Source: Azophilus sp965220835
Lineage (GTDB): Bacteria > Pseudomonadota > Gammaproteobacteria > Pseudomonadales > Azotimanducaceae
Direction of reading: 5' to 3'
Assembly (NCBI GenBank): GCA_965220835.1
Contig: OZ244842.1
Coordinates: forward strand, 3,472,001-3,536,000
Length of the DNA: 64,000 nt
Part shown: one piece after another, positions 1 through 7,800 of the stretch
How the letters are laid out: each line of letters starts with the position of its first letter
How positions within the stretch are numbered: the first letter of the stretch is position 1
The notes under the pieces: generated by a model
What the model was told of the DNA's origin: nothing
Seen by the model: the letters and a program-made list of their open reading frames with translations, nothing else
The model's database searches: none
Translations under genes and position numbers: made by a program

Positions 1-58
1 GTCTGAACATCCTAACCAGTTGATATTGTTCGATTAAACGTTGGGACACCAGTGAAAA

Positions 59-1120
59 GGGGTATCCTCTTAGCTCCACCAACCACTAGATGTTGTGTTT
101 CCGCTGGCGTGCGATTTGAGCATACGTTACTGGCTTGGCGAGCATTGCCTGCTCGAGCATTCGGTAGAACAACAAGCCGCGTGAGCGGGACGTTCTGCGG
201 TTGAAGCGAAAGGTGAACTCGTCGAGATAGTAATCGAGTTGCTCCGGTTGCACCGCGCCTTGGTGGGTACCTAGGAGCCAGCGCTTGAGCAAGGCGACAA
301 CCCGATGCACGCCGGGCATCGTCACGTGCGCCGGGTCCGTGGCGCCGAGCATGACCTTCCTTTCCCGACCATAGCCATGTAGTTCCAGGTTGCGGTACGC
401 CTCGGAACCGTCAGTGCGCACCACCGAGCCGGGTTCCACCGCATCCAGAACGAACGGCAGCACCGAGTTTTCAGACTTGTCCGGAACACGCTGCAATCGG
501 ATGCGCCCAAACCCCTTTGGGTCCTTGAGTTCGACCGCGACCATGACAATCGAGCGTTGTGCCTGGCGCTTCACCGTCAGCATTTGCTTTTTCTCGACAT
601 CCCGAGCCGAGTTCGGCGGCGAGCGGCCGACAATGGACTCATCGACTTCAACCACGCCATGGAGTCGCTCACGTCCAGGACGAACCATCGCGCGCCGCAG
701 CCGGTGCAGCATGGCCCAGGCGGTCTGGTAGCTGCCCAGCCCCAGCGCTCGCTGAAGACCGAGCGCGCTCACGCCTTGCTTCTGGTTGACGACGTGCCAC
801 GCCGCCGCCAACCAACTGCGCAGCGGCGTTCGCGTTTTCTCGAAGATGGTGCCGGCGGTCACCGTGCTTTGACGCCCGCAGCGCCGGCAGATCCAGCGCC
901 CGCGGCTCCCCTGAAAGGCAACGCCCGCTTCTCCGCAACCCGGACACTCGAAGCCTCCTTTCCAACGAATGCCCTCTAGATAACGCCGACAGGCATCATC
1001 GTCGGGAAACCAATCGAGAAACTGATCCCAAGCCCGTGGGTAATCAACGCCCGCGACAGGCATCTGCGTCGTATCCGGCACCACAACATCTTGTATGATG
1101 TGGAGCTAAGAGGATACCCC
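59..1120 (-). mobile_element. IS1595-family insertion sequence, apparently complete
   Basis: The element is bounded by perfect 21-bp inverted repeats at 59-79 (beginning GGGGTATCCTCTTAG) and 1100-1120, and carries one transposase gene on the minus strand. IS1595 elements normally make an 8-bp target duplication, but the flanks (51-58 and 1121-1128) do not match. The copy may therefore be old, may have recombined, or may have had one side rearranged. The repeats can be lengthened by two A/T pairs on each side with no further match. Both termini and the reading frame are intact, so it could still be mobile. Confidence 0.88.
86..1084 (-). CDS. IS1595-family (ISXO2-like) transposase
   Basis: This 332-aa protein should cut and rejoin the IS ends. 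Residues about 46-73 form a zinc ribbon with two Cys-x-x-Cys pairs (CPGC and CRRC), typical of IS1595 transposases. The ISXO2-type DDE core follows: VEVDES (first Asp, about residue 148), RTDGSEAYRNL (second Asp), then the conserved HRVVALLKRWLLGTHQGA block and the FRFNRR motif near the C-terminus. Length and motif order match the family. The gene fills the element between the inverted repeats, and nothing is missing. Family assignment is confident; the exact subgroup is not. Confidence 0.92.
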   Translation of the reverse strand: MVPDTTQMPVAGVDYPRAWDQFLDWFPDDDACRRYLEGIRWKGGFECPGCGEAGVAFQGSRGRWICRRCGRQSTVTAGTIFEKTRTPLRSWLAAAWHVVNQKQGVSALGLQRALGLGSYQTAWAMLHRLRRAMVRPGRERLHGVVEVDESIVGRSPPNSARDVEKKQMLTVKRQAQRSIVMVAVELKDPKGFGRIRLQRVPDKSENSVLPFVLDAVEPGSVVRTDGSEAYRNLELHGYGRERKVMLGATDPAHVTMPGVHRVVALLKRWLLGTHQGAVQPEQLDYYLDEFTFRFNRRTSRSRGLLFYRMLEQAMLAKPVTYAQIARQRKHNI

Positions 1121-1204
1121 TTATTCTTAAACAGCGCGTTCGCTATATTGCAAGCAGCTAACCAGAAACGATGGGTTACAGTGAACGTATCGATCACATG
1201 GGCA

Positions 1205-1603
1205 ATGAACAATATAGCGTTCTCGGAACGACTCGGACAGCTACGCAAAGGGCGGGGATTGACCCAGCAGGGCCTCGCCGATCTGGCTGGCGTGCATCTC
1301 ACACAGATTCAGCGATACGAGGCGGGAACGGCCCAGCCAACGCTGGACGTTATGAAGAAGCTGGCTATTGCGTTGAGCGCCATTACAGACTGGCTGCTGT
1401 TCGAGGAAGACGAGCGCGGACCGGACGACGAACTGAAGCTACAGTTCGAGGCCGTCCGGCAGTTCGGCGAGGAAGACCGGAAAACGGCGCTGGAGGTTCT
1501 GGAGGGCCTGATTCTGAAGCACCAGGCCAAACGAATGATGCAGCGATCCCAAAGCCAAGTCGGTGCAAAGGAAGCCGCTAAAGCGACGCAAGGAGGGGGC
1601 TAA
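1205..1603 (+). CDS. XRE-family helix-turn-helix regulator
   Basis: The 132-aa protein begins with a Cro/C1-type helix-turn-helix at about residues 7-62 (SERLGQLRKGRGLTQQGLA, then HLTQIQRYEAG, then PTLDVMKKLAIAL). A charged, probably helical C-terminal half follows. The frame is open upstream to a TTG at 1091 inside the IS, but the HTH begins normally from the ATG at 1205, so I chose that start. The gene sits between the IS1595 end and the convergent candidate immunity gene. A DNA-binding role is secure from the fold; its targets are unknown. Small XRE genes are common in defence and toxin islands. Confidence 0.8.
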   Translation: MNNIAFSERLGQLRKGRGLTQQGLADLAGVHLTQIQRYEAGTAQPTLDVMKKLAIALSAITDWLLFEEDERGPDDELKLQFEAVRQFGEEDRKTALEVLEGLILKHQAKRMMQRSQSQVGAKEAAKATQGGG

Positions 1604-1609
1604 CAGCGA

Positions 1610-2341
1610 TTATCGCCAGTCAGCAATAATATCGCTGTACTCCAGATAATTGGTCACGTCGGAAACGGCGGCTTCGACTGACTTTCGGGAAAATACGCCA
1701 TCAGTACGCTCGCACAGCTTGTCCAGGCGTTCGGCGTTATCCTTCCAGTCTTCCGGGTTCTCGTAAAACTTCAGCAAGTGGAGCGAACCATCACCGAGCG
1801 TTTCCGTTGAGATGGCTTCGGCGGACAGGCTGGCGAGGTCAACGCCATGTTTGCTTGGTAGTTCATCGGATAGCAGCGTGTACCAGTAAACGCCGGGGAT
1901 ATATTTTTCCAGATCACGACCTATCCAGGCTTCTATCTGGTTAATGCCAATGGTGATGTAATGCCGATTTCGGTGCTTGTACTCTTCCGTATCACCAGCA
2001 TGACCAAACATCGGAGCAGCTGCCGCTACTGCCCCAAATAGGATCGGTATCTCTGGATACAACCGCCGATCTTCCAGATATACAAACACTACCGAATATC
2101 CCTTCCTATGGAGGAAGAAATTGTATGAACAACTTTCCGAAAAAAGGAAAAAGCCTGCTGGGTTTCGGTCTCGAAATTTTCTGAATCTCTGCTCGTCAGC
2201 CAACTGATCATCTCTGCTTTTAAGACTTTCTTCCTCACTGAAAAACAGCGGCCTAAGAGTGCTCGGTAACGATTGCAGAGAATCAATCACTCGGCCGGCA
2301 TCCTCTCGATCAAAACAAACTCCGATCTTCACAGCCATCAT
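1610..2341 (-). CDS. Candidate immunity protein for the upstream chimeric RHS toxin
   Basis: I do not recognise the family of this 243-aa protein. It has no signal peptide or membrane segment and looks like a soluble cytoplasmic alpha/beta protein rich in acidic and aromatic residues. Its start codon overlaps the stop of the upstream toxin gene (ATGA, 2338-2341), so the two are translationally coupled. A small cytoplasmic gene directly after an RHS toxin tip is, by the established logic of polymorphic toxin loci, normally the cognate immunity gene. The immunity role is therefore inferred from position, not from homology. The region is visibly richer in A+T than the RHS core, as is usual for exchanged tip/immunity modules. 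Confidence 0.55.
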   Translation of the reverse strand: MMAVKIGVCFDREDAGRVIDSLQSLPSTLRPLFFSEEESLKSRDDQLADEQRFRKFRDRNPAGFFLFSESCSYNFFLHRKGYSVVFVYLEDRRLYPEIPILFGAVAAAAPMFGHAGDTEEYKHRNRHYITIGINQIEAWIGRDLEKYIPGVYWYTLLSDELPSKHGVDLASLSAEAISTETLGDGSLHLLKFYENPEDWKDNAERLDKLCERTDGVFSRKSVEAAVSDVTNYLEYSDIIADWR

Positions 2342-3699
2342 TGCGGCCCCAGATCTGGACGCCGAATGATTAGGTCAAAGGCATCGGTGGCAATTTGATT
2401 GACATTAGTTCTTTGCCCTGTAATCAACACGGACTCGCGCCCAGAGTTTCTAGCAGCCTCAGTATATGTTCTTATCTGCCTGGTGCAAGAAACGCTGATG
2501 CAGTCCTTGATCTCAATAGATTGCAGCTTCGTCAAAGAACCAGGTGTTGACGCACCTTCGCCCGTTCGGACTTTCGGCGTGTTCTTGGGCAACCCCAAGT
2601 CATTGGGAACACGTTGCTCAGCTACACGACCACGGGCCAGTGGATTCTTTGCGGCCCTTTGTGACTTGTAGACCGCATGGGCCGCTTTGAGCGCCTTGCC
2701 CGCCGCATCCCCAACCGGGCCAAAGACAACGATCACGGCAGCGGTGACATTTATGGGCGTCGGGTCCTTGTAGGCTTCGTAGAAGGCCTTGGCGTCCCCG
2801 ACAATCGGGATGAAGTCGACAACGGTGCCGACCACGTCGTCGAACTCGATTTGGATGGGCCGGTCCCCCGGCCGCTTTACCGCTGGCACGGCGACTTCCG
2901 TCAACGTGGGCACGGTGCCGCTGATGAAGAAGGCGATGGACACCACGTTGTAGCCCTCGGCCCCGTCGAAGCCCCAACTCCAGCTTGGGAAGAAGAACGT
3001 CGCAACACCCCAGTGCATGTAGGACAGGCTGCCCCGGACGAGCGCCGTGCCCGTTCCGAAGCCGCCCCCGCCGCCTCCGCCGCTGAGGTTCAGGCATCCC
3101 GAGACCTGGGAGCACATGTCGCGCTCCCAGGGCATCGGCGCCCGAATCAGGCCGGTCGGGTCCGTGAAGCTCATGGGGATGTTGCCCACGTAGCTGTAGG
3201 CGTGCCAAGACTGGCTGCTGCCCGGGTCGCCGACCACCGGGTCCGGGCTCAGGAACCGCCCAAGCCGCGGGTCATACACTCGGCCACCCGCCTGCTCCCG
3301 GACGGTGCGAAGCGACCGATCGATGGTCGCAGCGCTCATGGCAACCAATCCGGCGCGGACGTCCGCTCCGAGCTGCAAGTGACCGTGCCGCTCCATTGCC
3401 TCAATCAGGGTCGGAATCAACGCCTTAAGCCGTTTGCCGCAAATTCGATCCGAGGCCTCCCAAAGCACCACCAATGCCTCGCGGACCGCATCATTGTAAA
3501 TCCGTCGGGAGTGCCTGGGCGCCGAATCCCGAACCGACGGGCCAGACCTCAACAAGCGCATCGCATGCTTTCGATGAAAGCCCGTGATGGCCACAAATTC
3601 GTCGAGAACACGGGTCTTCTCCTGGCGGCTTCCGATTGCGTATCTTCGTGCCAAGGCGTTAACGAGTTCGTCCCGTGCCGTCATGCTCACCTTCCTCAT
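2338..3699 (-). CDS. Chimera: transposase N-terminus fused to RHS C-terminal toxin tip
   Basis: Residues 6 to about 137 match the N-terminus of an integrase-core transposase (TARDELVNALARRYAIG, then FHRKHAMRLLR, then ATIDRSLRTVREQAGG) but stop before its catalytic domain. From about residue 138 the frame continues without a break as the end of an RHS core (VYDPRLGRFLSPDP, then SFTDPTGL), nearly identical to the end of the large RHS protein at 4832-10870. A glycine-rich stretch and a shared linker (PIVGDAKAFYEAYKDPTP) follow. The last 67 residues contain IEIKD (Glu396-x-Lys398) and a TRQIRTY segment, resembling restriction-endonuclease-fold toxins of the Tox-REase-7 kind. There is no signal peptide. 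It may be a displaced tip kept as a recombination donor or expressed from the IS end. Confidence 0.75.
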   Translation of the reverse strand: MRKVSMTARDELVNALARRYAIGSRQEKTRVLDEFVAITGFHRKHAMRLLRSGPSVRDSAPRHSRRIYNDAVREALVVLWEASDRICGKRLKALIPTLIEAMERHGHLQLGADVRAGLVAMSAATIDRSLRTVREQAGGRVYDPRLGRFLSPDPVVGDPGSSQSWHAYSYVGNIPMSFTDPTGLIRAPMPWERDMCSQVSGCLNLSGGGGGGGFGTGTALVRGSLSYMHWGVATFFFPSWSWGFDGAEGYNVVSIAFFISGTVPTLTEVAVPAVKRPGDRPIQIEFDDVVGTVVDFIPIVGDAKAFYEAYKDPTPINVTAAVIVVFGPVGDAAGKALKAAHAVYKSQRAAKNPLARGRVAEQRVPNDLGLPKNTPKVRTGEGASTPGSLTKLQSIEIKDCISVSCTRQIRTYTEAARNSGRESVLITGQRTNVNQIATDAFDLIIRRPDLGPQ

Positions 3700-3790
3700 T
3701 GAAACAGTCTCCTGCTGATATTCCAGGGGAACATTTCAAATGAGGCAACACCCCAAGCCAAGGGAGCGTTTCAGGTGAGGCAATGCGTCT
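3285..3790 (-). mobile_element. Remnant (5' end) of an integrase-core IS
   Basis: This remnant consists of the transposase N-terminal coding segment (about 3285-3684) and the upstream IS terminus. The terminus carries two direct copies of a motif reading TTTCA(A/G)(A/G)TGAGGCAA, at about 3734-3748 and 3769-3783. The catalytic half and other end of the IS are missing; the DNA runs straight into RHS coding sequence at about 3285. The terminus lies just upstream of the chimeric gene start, so any outward or transposase promoter in it would now drive the toxin tip. Confidence 0.65.
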
Positions 3791-3807
3791 TCTCATAATG
3801 ATTGACG

Positions 3808-3936
3808 CGCTACAGGCTGGCGACGCACAACCAGTACTTCGACAGCTTGGAGGAGTTGATGACGGCGGTCGACTCCTGCTTCGAACACTGGGGGAAGCCG
3901 AACCGAACGTTACAAAGGTTATGCGGCATTACTTAA
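3808..3936 (+). pseudogene. C-terminal remnant of an IS630-type transposase
   Basis: Read on the plus strand, this segment encodes the last ~42 residues of a DDE endonuclease-type transposase (RLATHNQYFDSLEELMTA, then FEHWGKPNRTLQRLCGIT and a stop at 3934-3936). No start or catalytic domain precedes it; the upstream DNA is the end of a different IS. It is a relic, showing repeated insertion into this spot between RHS modules. Confidence 0.6.
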
Positions 3937-4475
3937 GTCGTCATGTATAACTGGCGCCGAGGGCGGATGCTTCTTCTCGGCTCCCTCCCAGTCCGCCGTT
4001 TTGCAAGTGGTGACTTGCCCGTCAATGGCGCACGGATACCGGTAGTGCTCCACCGCACTTCCATCGGAGGGACCGCCGGCGCCCCCGGAGCTGCTCGCCG
4101 GCCGGTCCCCCGGCCGTTTTTCCGCCGGCACGGCAACTTCCGTAAACGTGGGCAAGGTGCCGCTGATGAAGTAGGCGATGGACACCACGTTGTAGCCCTC
4201 GGCCCCGTTGAAGCCCCAGCTCCAGCTTGGAAATCGCAAGTTCGGGCAAGCGGCAACGACACCTCAAATTTACCGCTTGGGTTTGTTGAATACGTTTGCG
4301 GAGAGCCGCTGAAGGCGAAGCCTTACAACACGGGGCTTTTTCAACAACTGCACCGCCTTCTCCAGCAGCCCGTGTGCGTTCCACCAGAAGTGCCGGCCCG
4401 TCCCGTTCGCGCCGCCGCCGTCGTCCCGCGTCACCCGGCCGCCCGCGTCGTAGCTCAGCGCGGGCGTCTCTGATC
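3919..4475 (-). pseudogene. Degenerate displaced RHS tip
   Basis: Two pieces of RHS sequence remain. Positions about 4310-4475 encode LSYDAGGRVTRDDGGG and a WNAHGLLEKAV segment, matching the YD-repeat stretch of the large RHS gene at about 6280-6390. Positions about 4100-4239 encode PSWSWGFNGAEGYNVVS and AEKRPGDRP, matching the post-DPTG region of the chimeric tip. The DNA between these two blocks has been deleted and the frames do not connect. The final 60 or so residues are not recognisable. It looks like an older displaced tip eroded by deletion and by insertion of the IS630 relic. No immunity gene is evident for it. Confidence 0.6.
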
Positions 4476-4502
4476 CCCGCTTACCATTACTTTGCAGGAC
4501 TT

Positions 4503-4832
4503 TCAGGGGCAATCACCTAGCACAAAAGCAAAGTACACGTCAGCGTTTAAGCAACCGCTAATGTACTTTTCTGCCTCTGAGATCGATCTAGCACAAAAAG
4601 ACTCTTCGGTTTCAAAAGCGTCCTTATCCGAGTACCAGTTGTCATATGTCAGCAATAGCTGGCCACATTTGGAAGCGTAAACATCACCACCAAGTATCGA
4701 CACTTGCTGCTCCTTCAATAAGTTCAGCAAGCGCAATGAGTCGGCTCTACTCAGTGCGTAGTTGTCGACACCGATTGACTCCAAGGAAACGCCGTTATCA
4801 ACTATGTAGTTTCGCAAATCATCCATAGCCAT
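4503..4832 (-). CDS. Immunity protein, Imm40-like, for the main RHS toxin
   Basis: A 109-aa soluble acidic protein lies immediately after the large RHS gene. Its ATG overlaps the toxin stop by one base (TAATG at 4830-4834). The segment ALSRADSLRLLNLLKEQQ followed by ILGGDVY and LTYDNWYSD matches what I recall of the Imm40 immunity family (helical start, GGDV turn, TYDNWY motif). Position and coupling make it the expected antidote to the C-terminal toxin tip encoded at about 4835-5600. The role is firm by locus logic; the family name is recalled from memory and less certain. Confidence 0.68.
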   Translation of the reverse strand: MAMDDLRNYIVDNGVSLESIGVDNYALSRADSLRLLNLLKEQQVSILGGDVYASKCGQLLLTYDNWYSDKDAFETEESFCARSISEAEKYISGCLNADVYFAFVLGDCP

Positions 4833-7800
4833 TACTGCCCATTCGGCCTAAAGAACCTATGATTGATCGTCCCGTCAGGTTCCTTTATGAACTCGAACTT
4901 ACCTTCCTTGCCCTTGAAGCCACCAGGAATTTCCAGCTTTTCGCGGGTAACACCATCACTGCCCTTAAGCTTAGTGACTTTCCCCGAATCCTGAAAGCCC
5001 TCGACACTTCGTGGGAAGGAGTGAAAGTCATCCTGCTGCATTTGCGCTCTGACTTTGTCAGAAAATCTACTTCCTTTGAAAAAGTCGACTGATCCCTTTG
5101 CAGCATCCGAAGCGGATTCGGCTGCGTCGGCGAGTTTTGCGCCGGCTTTCAGCGCCTTGCCCGCCGCATCCCCAAGCGGGCCAAAGACACCGATAATGGC
5201 AACGGTGACATTTATGGGCGTCGGGTCCTTGTAGGCTTCGTAGAAGGCCTTGGCGTCCCCGACAATTGGGATGAAGTCGACAACGGTGCCGACCACGTCG
5301 CCGACCTCGATTTGGATGGGTCGGTCCCCCGGCTGCTTCTCCGCCGGCACGGCGACGTCGGTGAACGTGCGCACGCTGCCGAATTCGAAGTAGGCATCCA
5401 TCACCACGGAGTATCTGTCCCGCCGGGCGTCATCAGAGACCGGACTCCGATTGGGGACGAAGTACCAATTCTCCCACCAGAGCACGTAGGACAGGCTGCC
5501 CTCGACGCGCGCCGTCCCCGACGCGAAGCCACCTCCGCCACCGTTGAGGTTCCTGCACCTCGTGCCCCCGGCGCACATGTCGCGCTCCCAGGGCATCGGC
5601 GCCCGAACCAGGCCGGTCGGGTCGGTGAAGCTCATCGGGCTGTTGCCCACGTAGCTGTAGGCGTGCCAGGACTGGCTGCTGCCCGGATTGCCGACCACCG
5701 GGTCCGGGCTCAGGAACCGCCCCAGCCGCGGGTCGTGGACGCGCCCGCCCATGTGCACCAGGCCGAGCCGGTCGAGCTGCTCGTGGCCAGTGAACCCGCG
5801 CGCCGGGTCCAGCGCCGCGTCCCCGGCCGCGGCCGCACGCTCCGCCTCCCCGGCCTCCCGCGTGCCGTCCGGCAGGCGCCGGCCGCCGAACGGGTCGTAG
5901 GCGGCCCTCGAGACCACCGTCCCGTCGGCGTCCGTCACCGCCCGCACCGAACCCAGGTGGTCGCGGTGCAGGTAGCGGATGGATTCCCGCACCGTCGCCG
6001 CGCCCGCCGCATCGCCGGCGGCGCCGGTCGTGCGCGTGTGCAGCACCGCGCCGGCGATGCGCACGGTCTCCACCCGCGGCCCGCCGGCCCCGGCGCCGAT
6101 GCGCTCCTCGAACGAACCGACGTAGAACCGGTGCTCCACCGGATGGGTCGGGTCCCCGTCGCCGGACTCGTCCCGCCACGCGCTCCTGCGGTAATAGCGC
6201 TCGCCGTCCGGCCCGTAGGCGTACTCCTCCGCGGACTCCGGCGCCGGGTCCGCCAGCGACGCCCCGGCAACCGCCCTCTTGAGCAGCCCGCGCGCGTTCC
6301 ACTCGAAGTGCCGGTCCGTCCCGTCCGCGCCGCCGTCGTCGTCCCGCGTCACCCGGCCGCCCGCGTCGTAGCTCAGCGTGTGGGTCGATGCGCCCACCGT
6401 CACCGTGGTCGCCGCCGTCGGCCCGGGCGCCGCCGGGCCTGCGCCGAACGCGGTCACGGCCACGTCCAGGTCCCCGGCCACCGAGCTGGCCCGGCTGGTC
6501 AGGTTGCCGAGGCGGTCGTAGGCCATGGACAGCGTCCGGGCGCCGCCCCCGGAAAGCGGGGTCGAGGCCTCCTTCAGCCGGCCCAGCCGGTCGTGGACGA
6601 ACGTCTCCGTGCGCGCGGCCGCGCCGGTGCCGCTCCTGCGGCTTTGCAGCAGGCCGTCCGTGCGCCAGGCGTAGGCGTCGTCCTGGATCGCGGCCGCGCC
6701 GAGGGCCGTGTCGATGCCGGTCAGGCGGCCGGACCTGGCGTCGAACGACCGCCGAGTCGTCGTGCCGTTGCCGTAGGACTCCTCCGTCGTCTGGCCCCGG
6801 GCGTTGGCCTTCGAGTAGGTCACCAGGCTGGACTGGTCGGCGTTGTCGGTCAGCCGCCAAAGGTAGCCACGGGCGTTGTACGCGTGGCCCACCGTCAGCC
6901 CGGACGGGTGGGTGACCGTGCTCAGGCGGCCGTGGGCGTCGTGGGTGTACGAACGCGCGTAGGTCCGCTCCAGGCCGCCAGCGCGCAGCGCCGTCTCCGC
7001 CCGGTCCAGGCGCGCGTCGCTTCCGTAGGCGTAGGTCTCCAGGAAGTCCGGCGCCGACAGGGCCAGGCATCCCGTGGCGCCGTCCGCGTCGTGCCGGCAG
7101 CGCTTGCCGAGCGCGCCCTTCGCGTTCGCGGGGTCCCACTGCCATTCCGAGACGCCGTCCGCGTCGGCGCGCTTCACGGTGCGGCCGAGACGGTCGTAGG
7201 TCCAAGTGGTCGTGCCCTTGTCGTCTAGGATCTGGTGCAGCTCCCCCAGCGCCGTGTGGCGGAACGTCACCGGGGCCCGGTTCGGGTTCGTCACGCGGGT
7301 GCGATTTCCGGCCGCGTCGTGCTCGAACGACGTCACGTAGGTCGAGTCCACCGTCGCCGACTTGAGCAGGCCGGAGCCGTCCCACGCGTAGGCGGTCTCG
7401 ACCCGGTCCGTGGCCTGCTCCGCCACGTTCGCGCCGTCCCCTTCCACCAGATGCCCCAGCTCGCCCATTAGGTTGTAGCTGCGCTGCGTGGTCAGCGTCC
7501 CTGCCGTCGTGGCGCCTCCCGAGGCCTTCACGGTTTCCGTGCGGGTCACGCGCAGGCGTGCGGAATCGCTGGGGTCTACGCCGTAGCTCAGGGATACTGA
7601 TCCCCCGTCAGCGCGGTGCTGCGCCGTGGGCCGGCCGAGCTGGTCCCGGTCGATGCAGCGGTGGGGTTTGCCCGACGCGTCGACGCAAGAGGACGGATTG
7701 GTCGGGGCGGCGGTTGCCTCGCCACTCGAAGCCGCGTAAGGCTCGCTCTCGCGGCGCAGCCGGCCTTGCGCATCGTAGCGCCGGTCGACCCTGTCCCAAG

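Noticed and set aside
2677..3702. A 341-codon plus-strand frame
   Set aside because: It is antisense to the chimeric transposase-RHS gene, with skewed composition and no motifs.
5312..7228. A 638-codon open frame on the plus strand opposite the RHS gene
   Set aside because: It is an Arg/Ala/Val-rich shadow caused by the GC-rich codon use of the YD-repeat gene on the other strand; no domain is recognisable.
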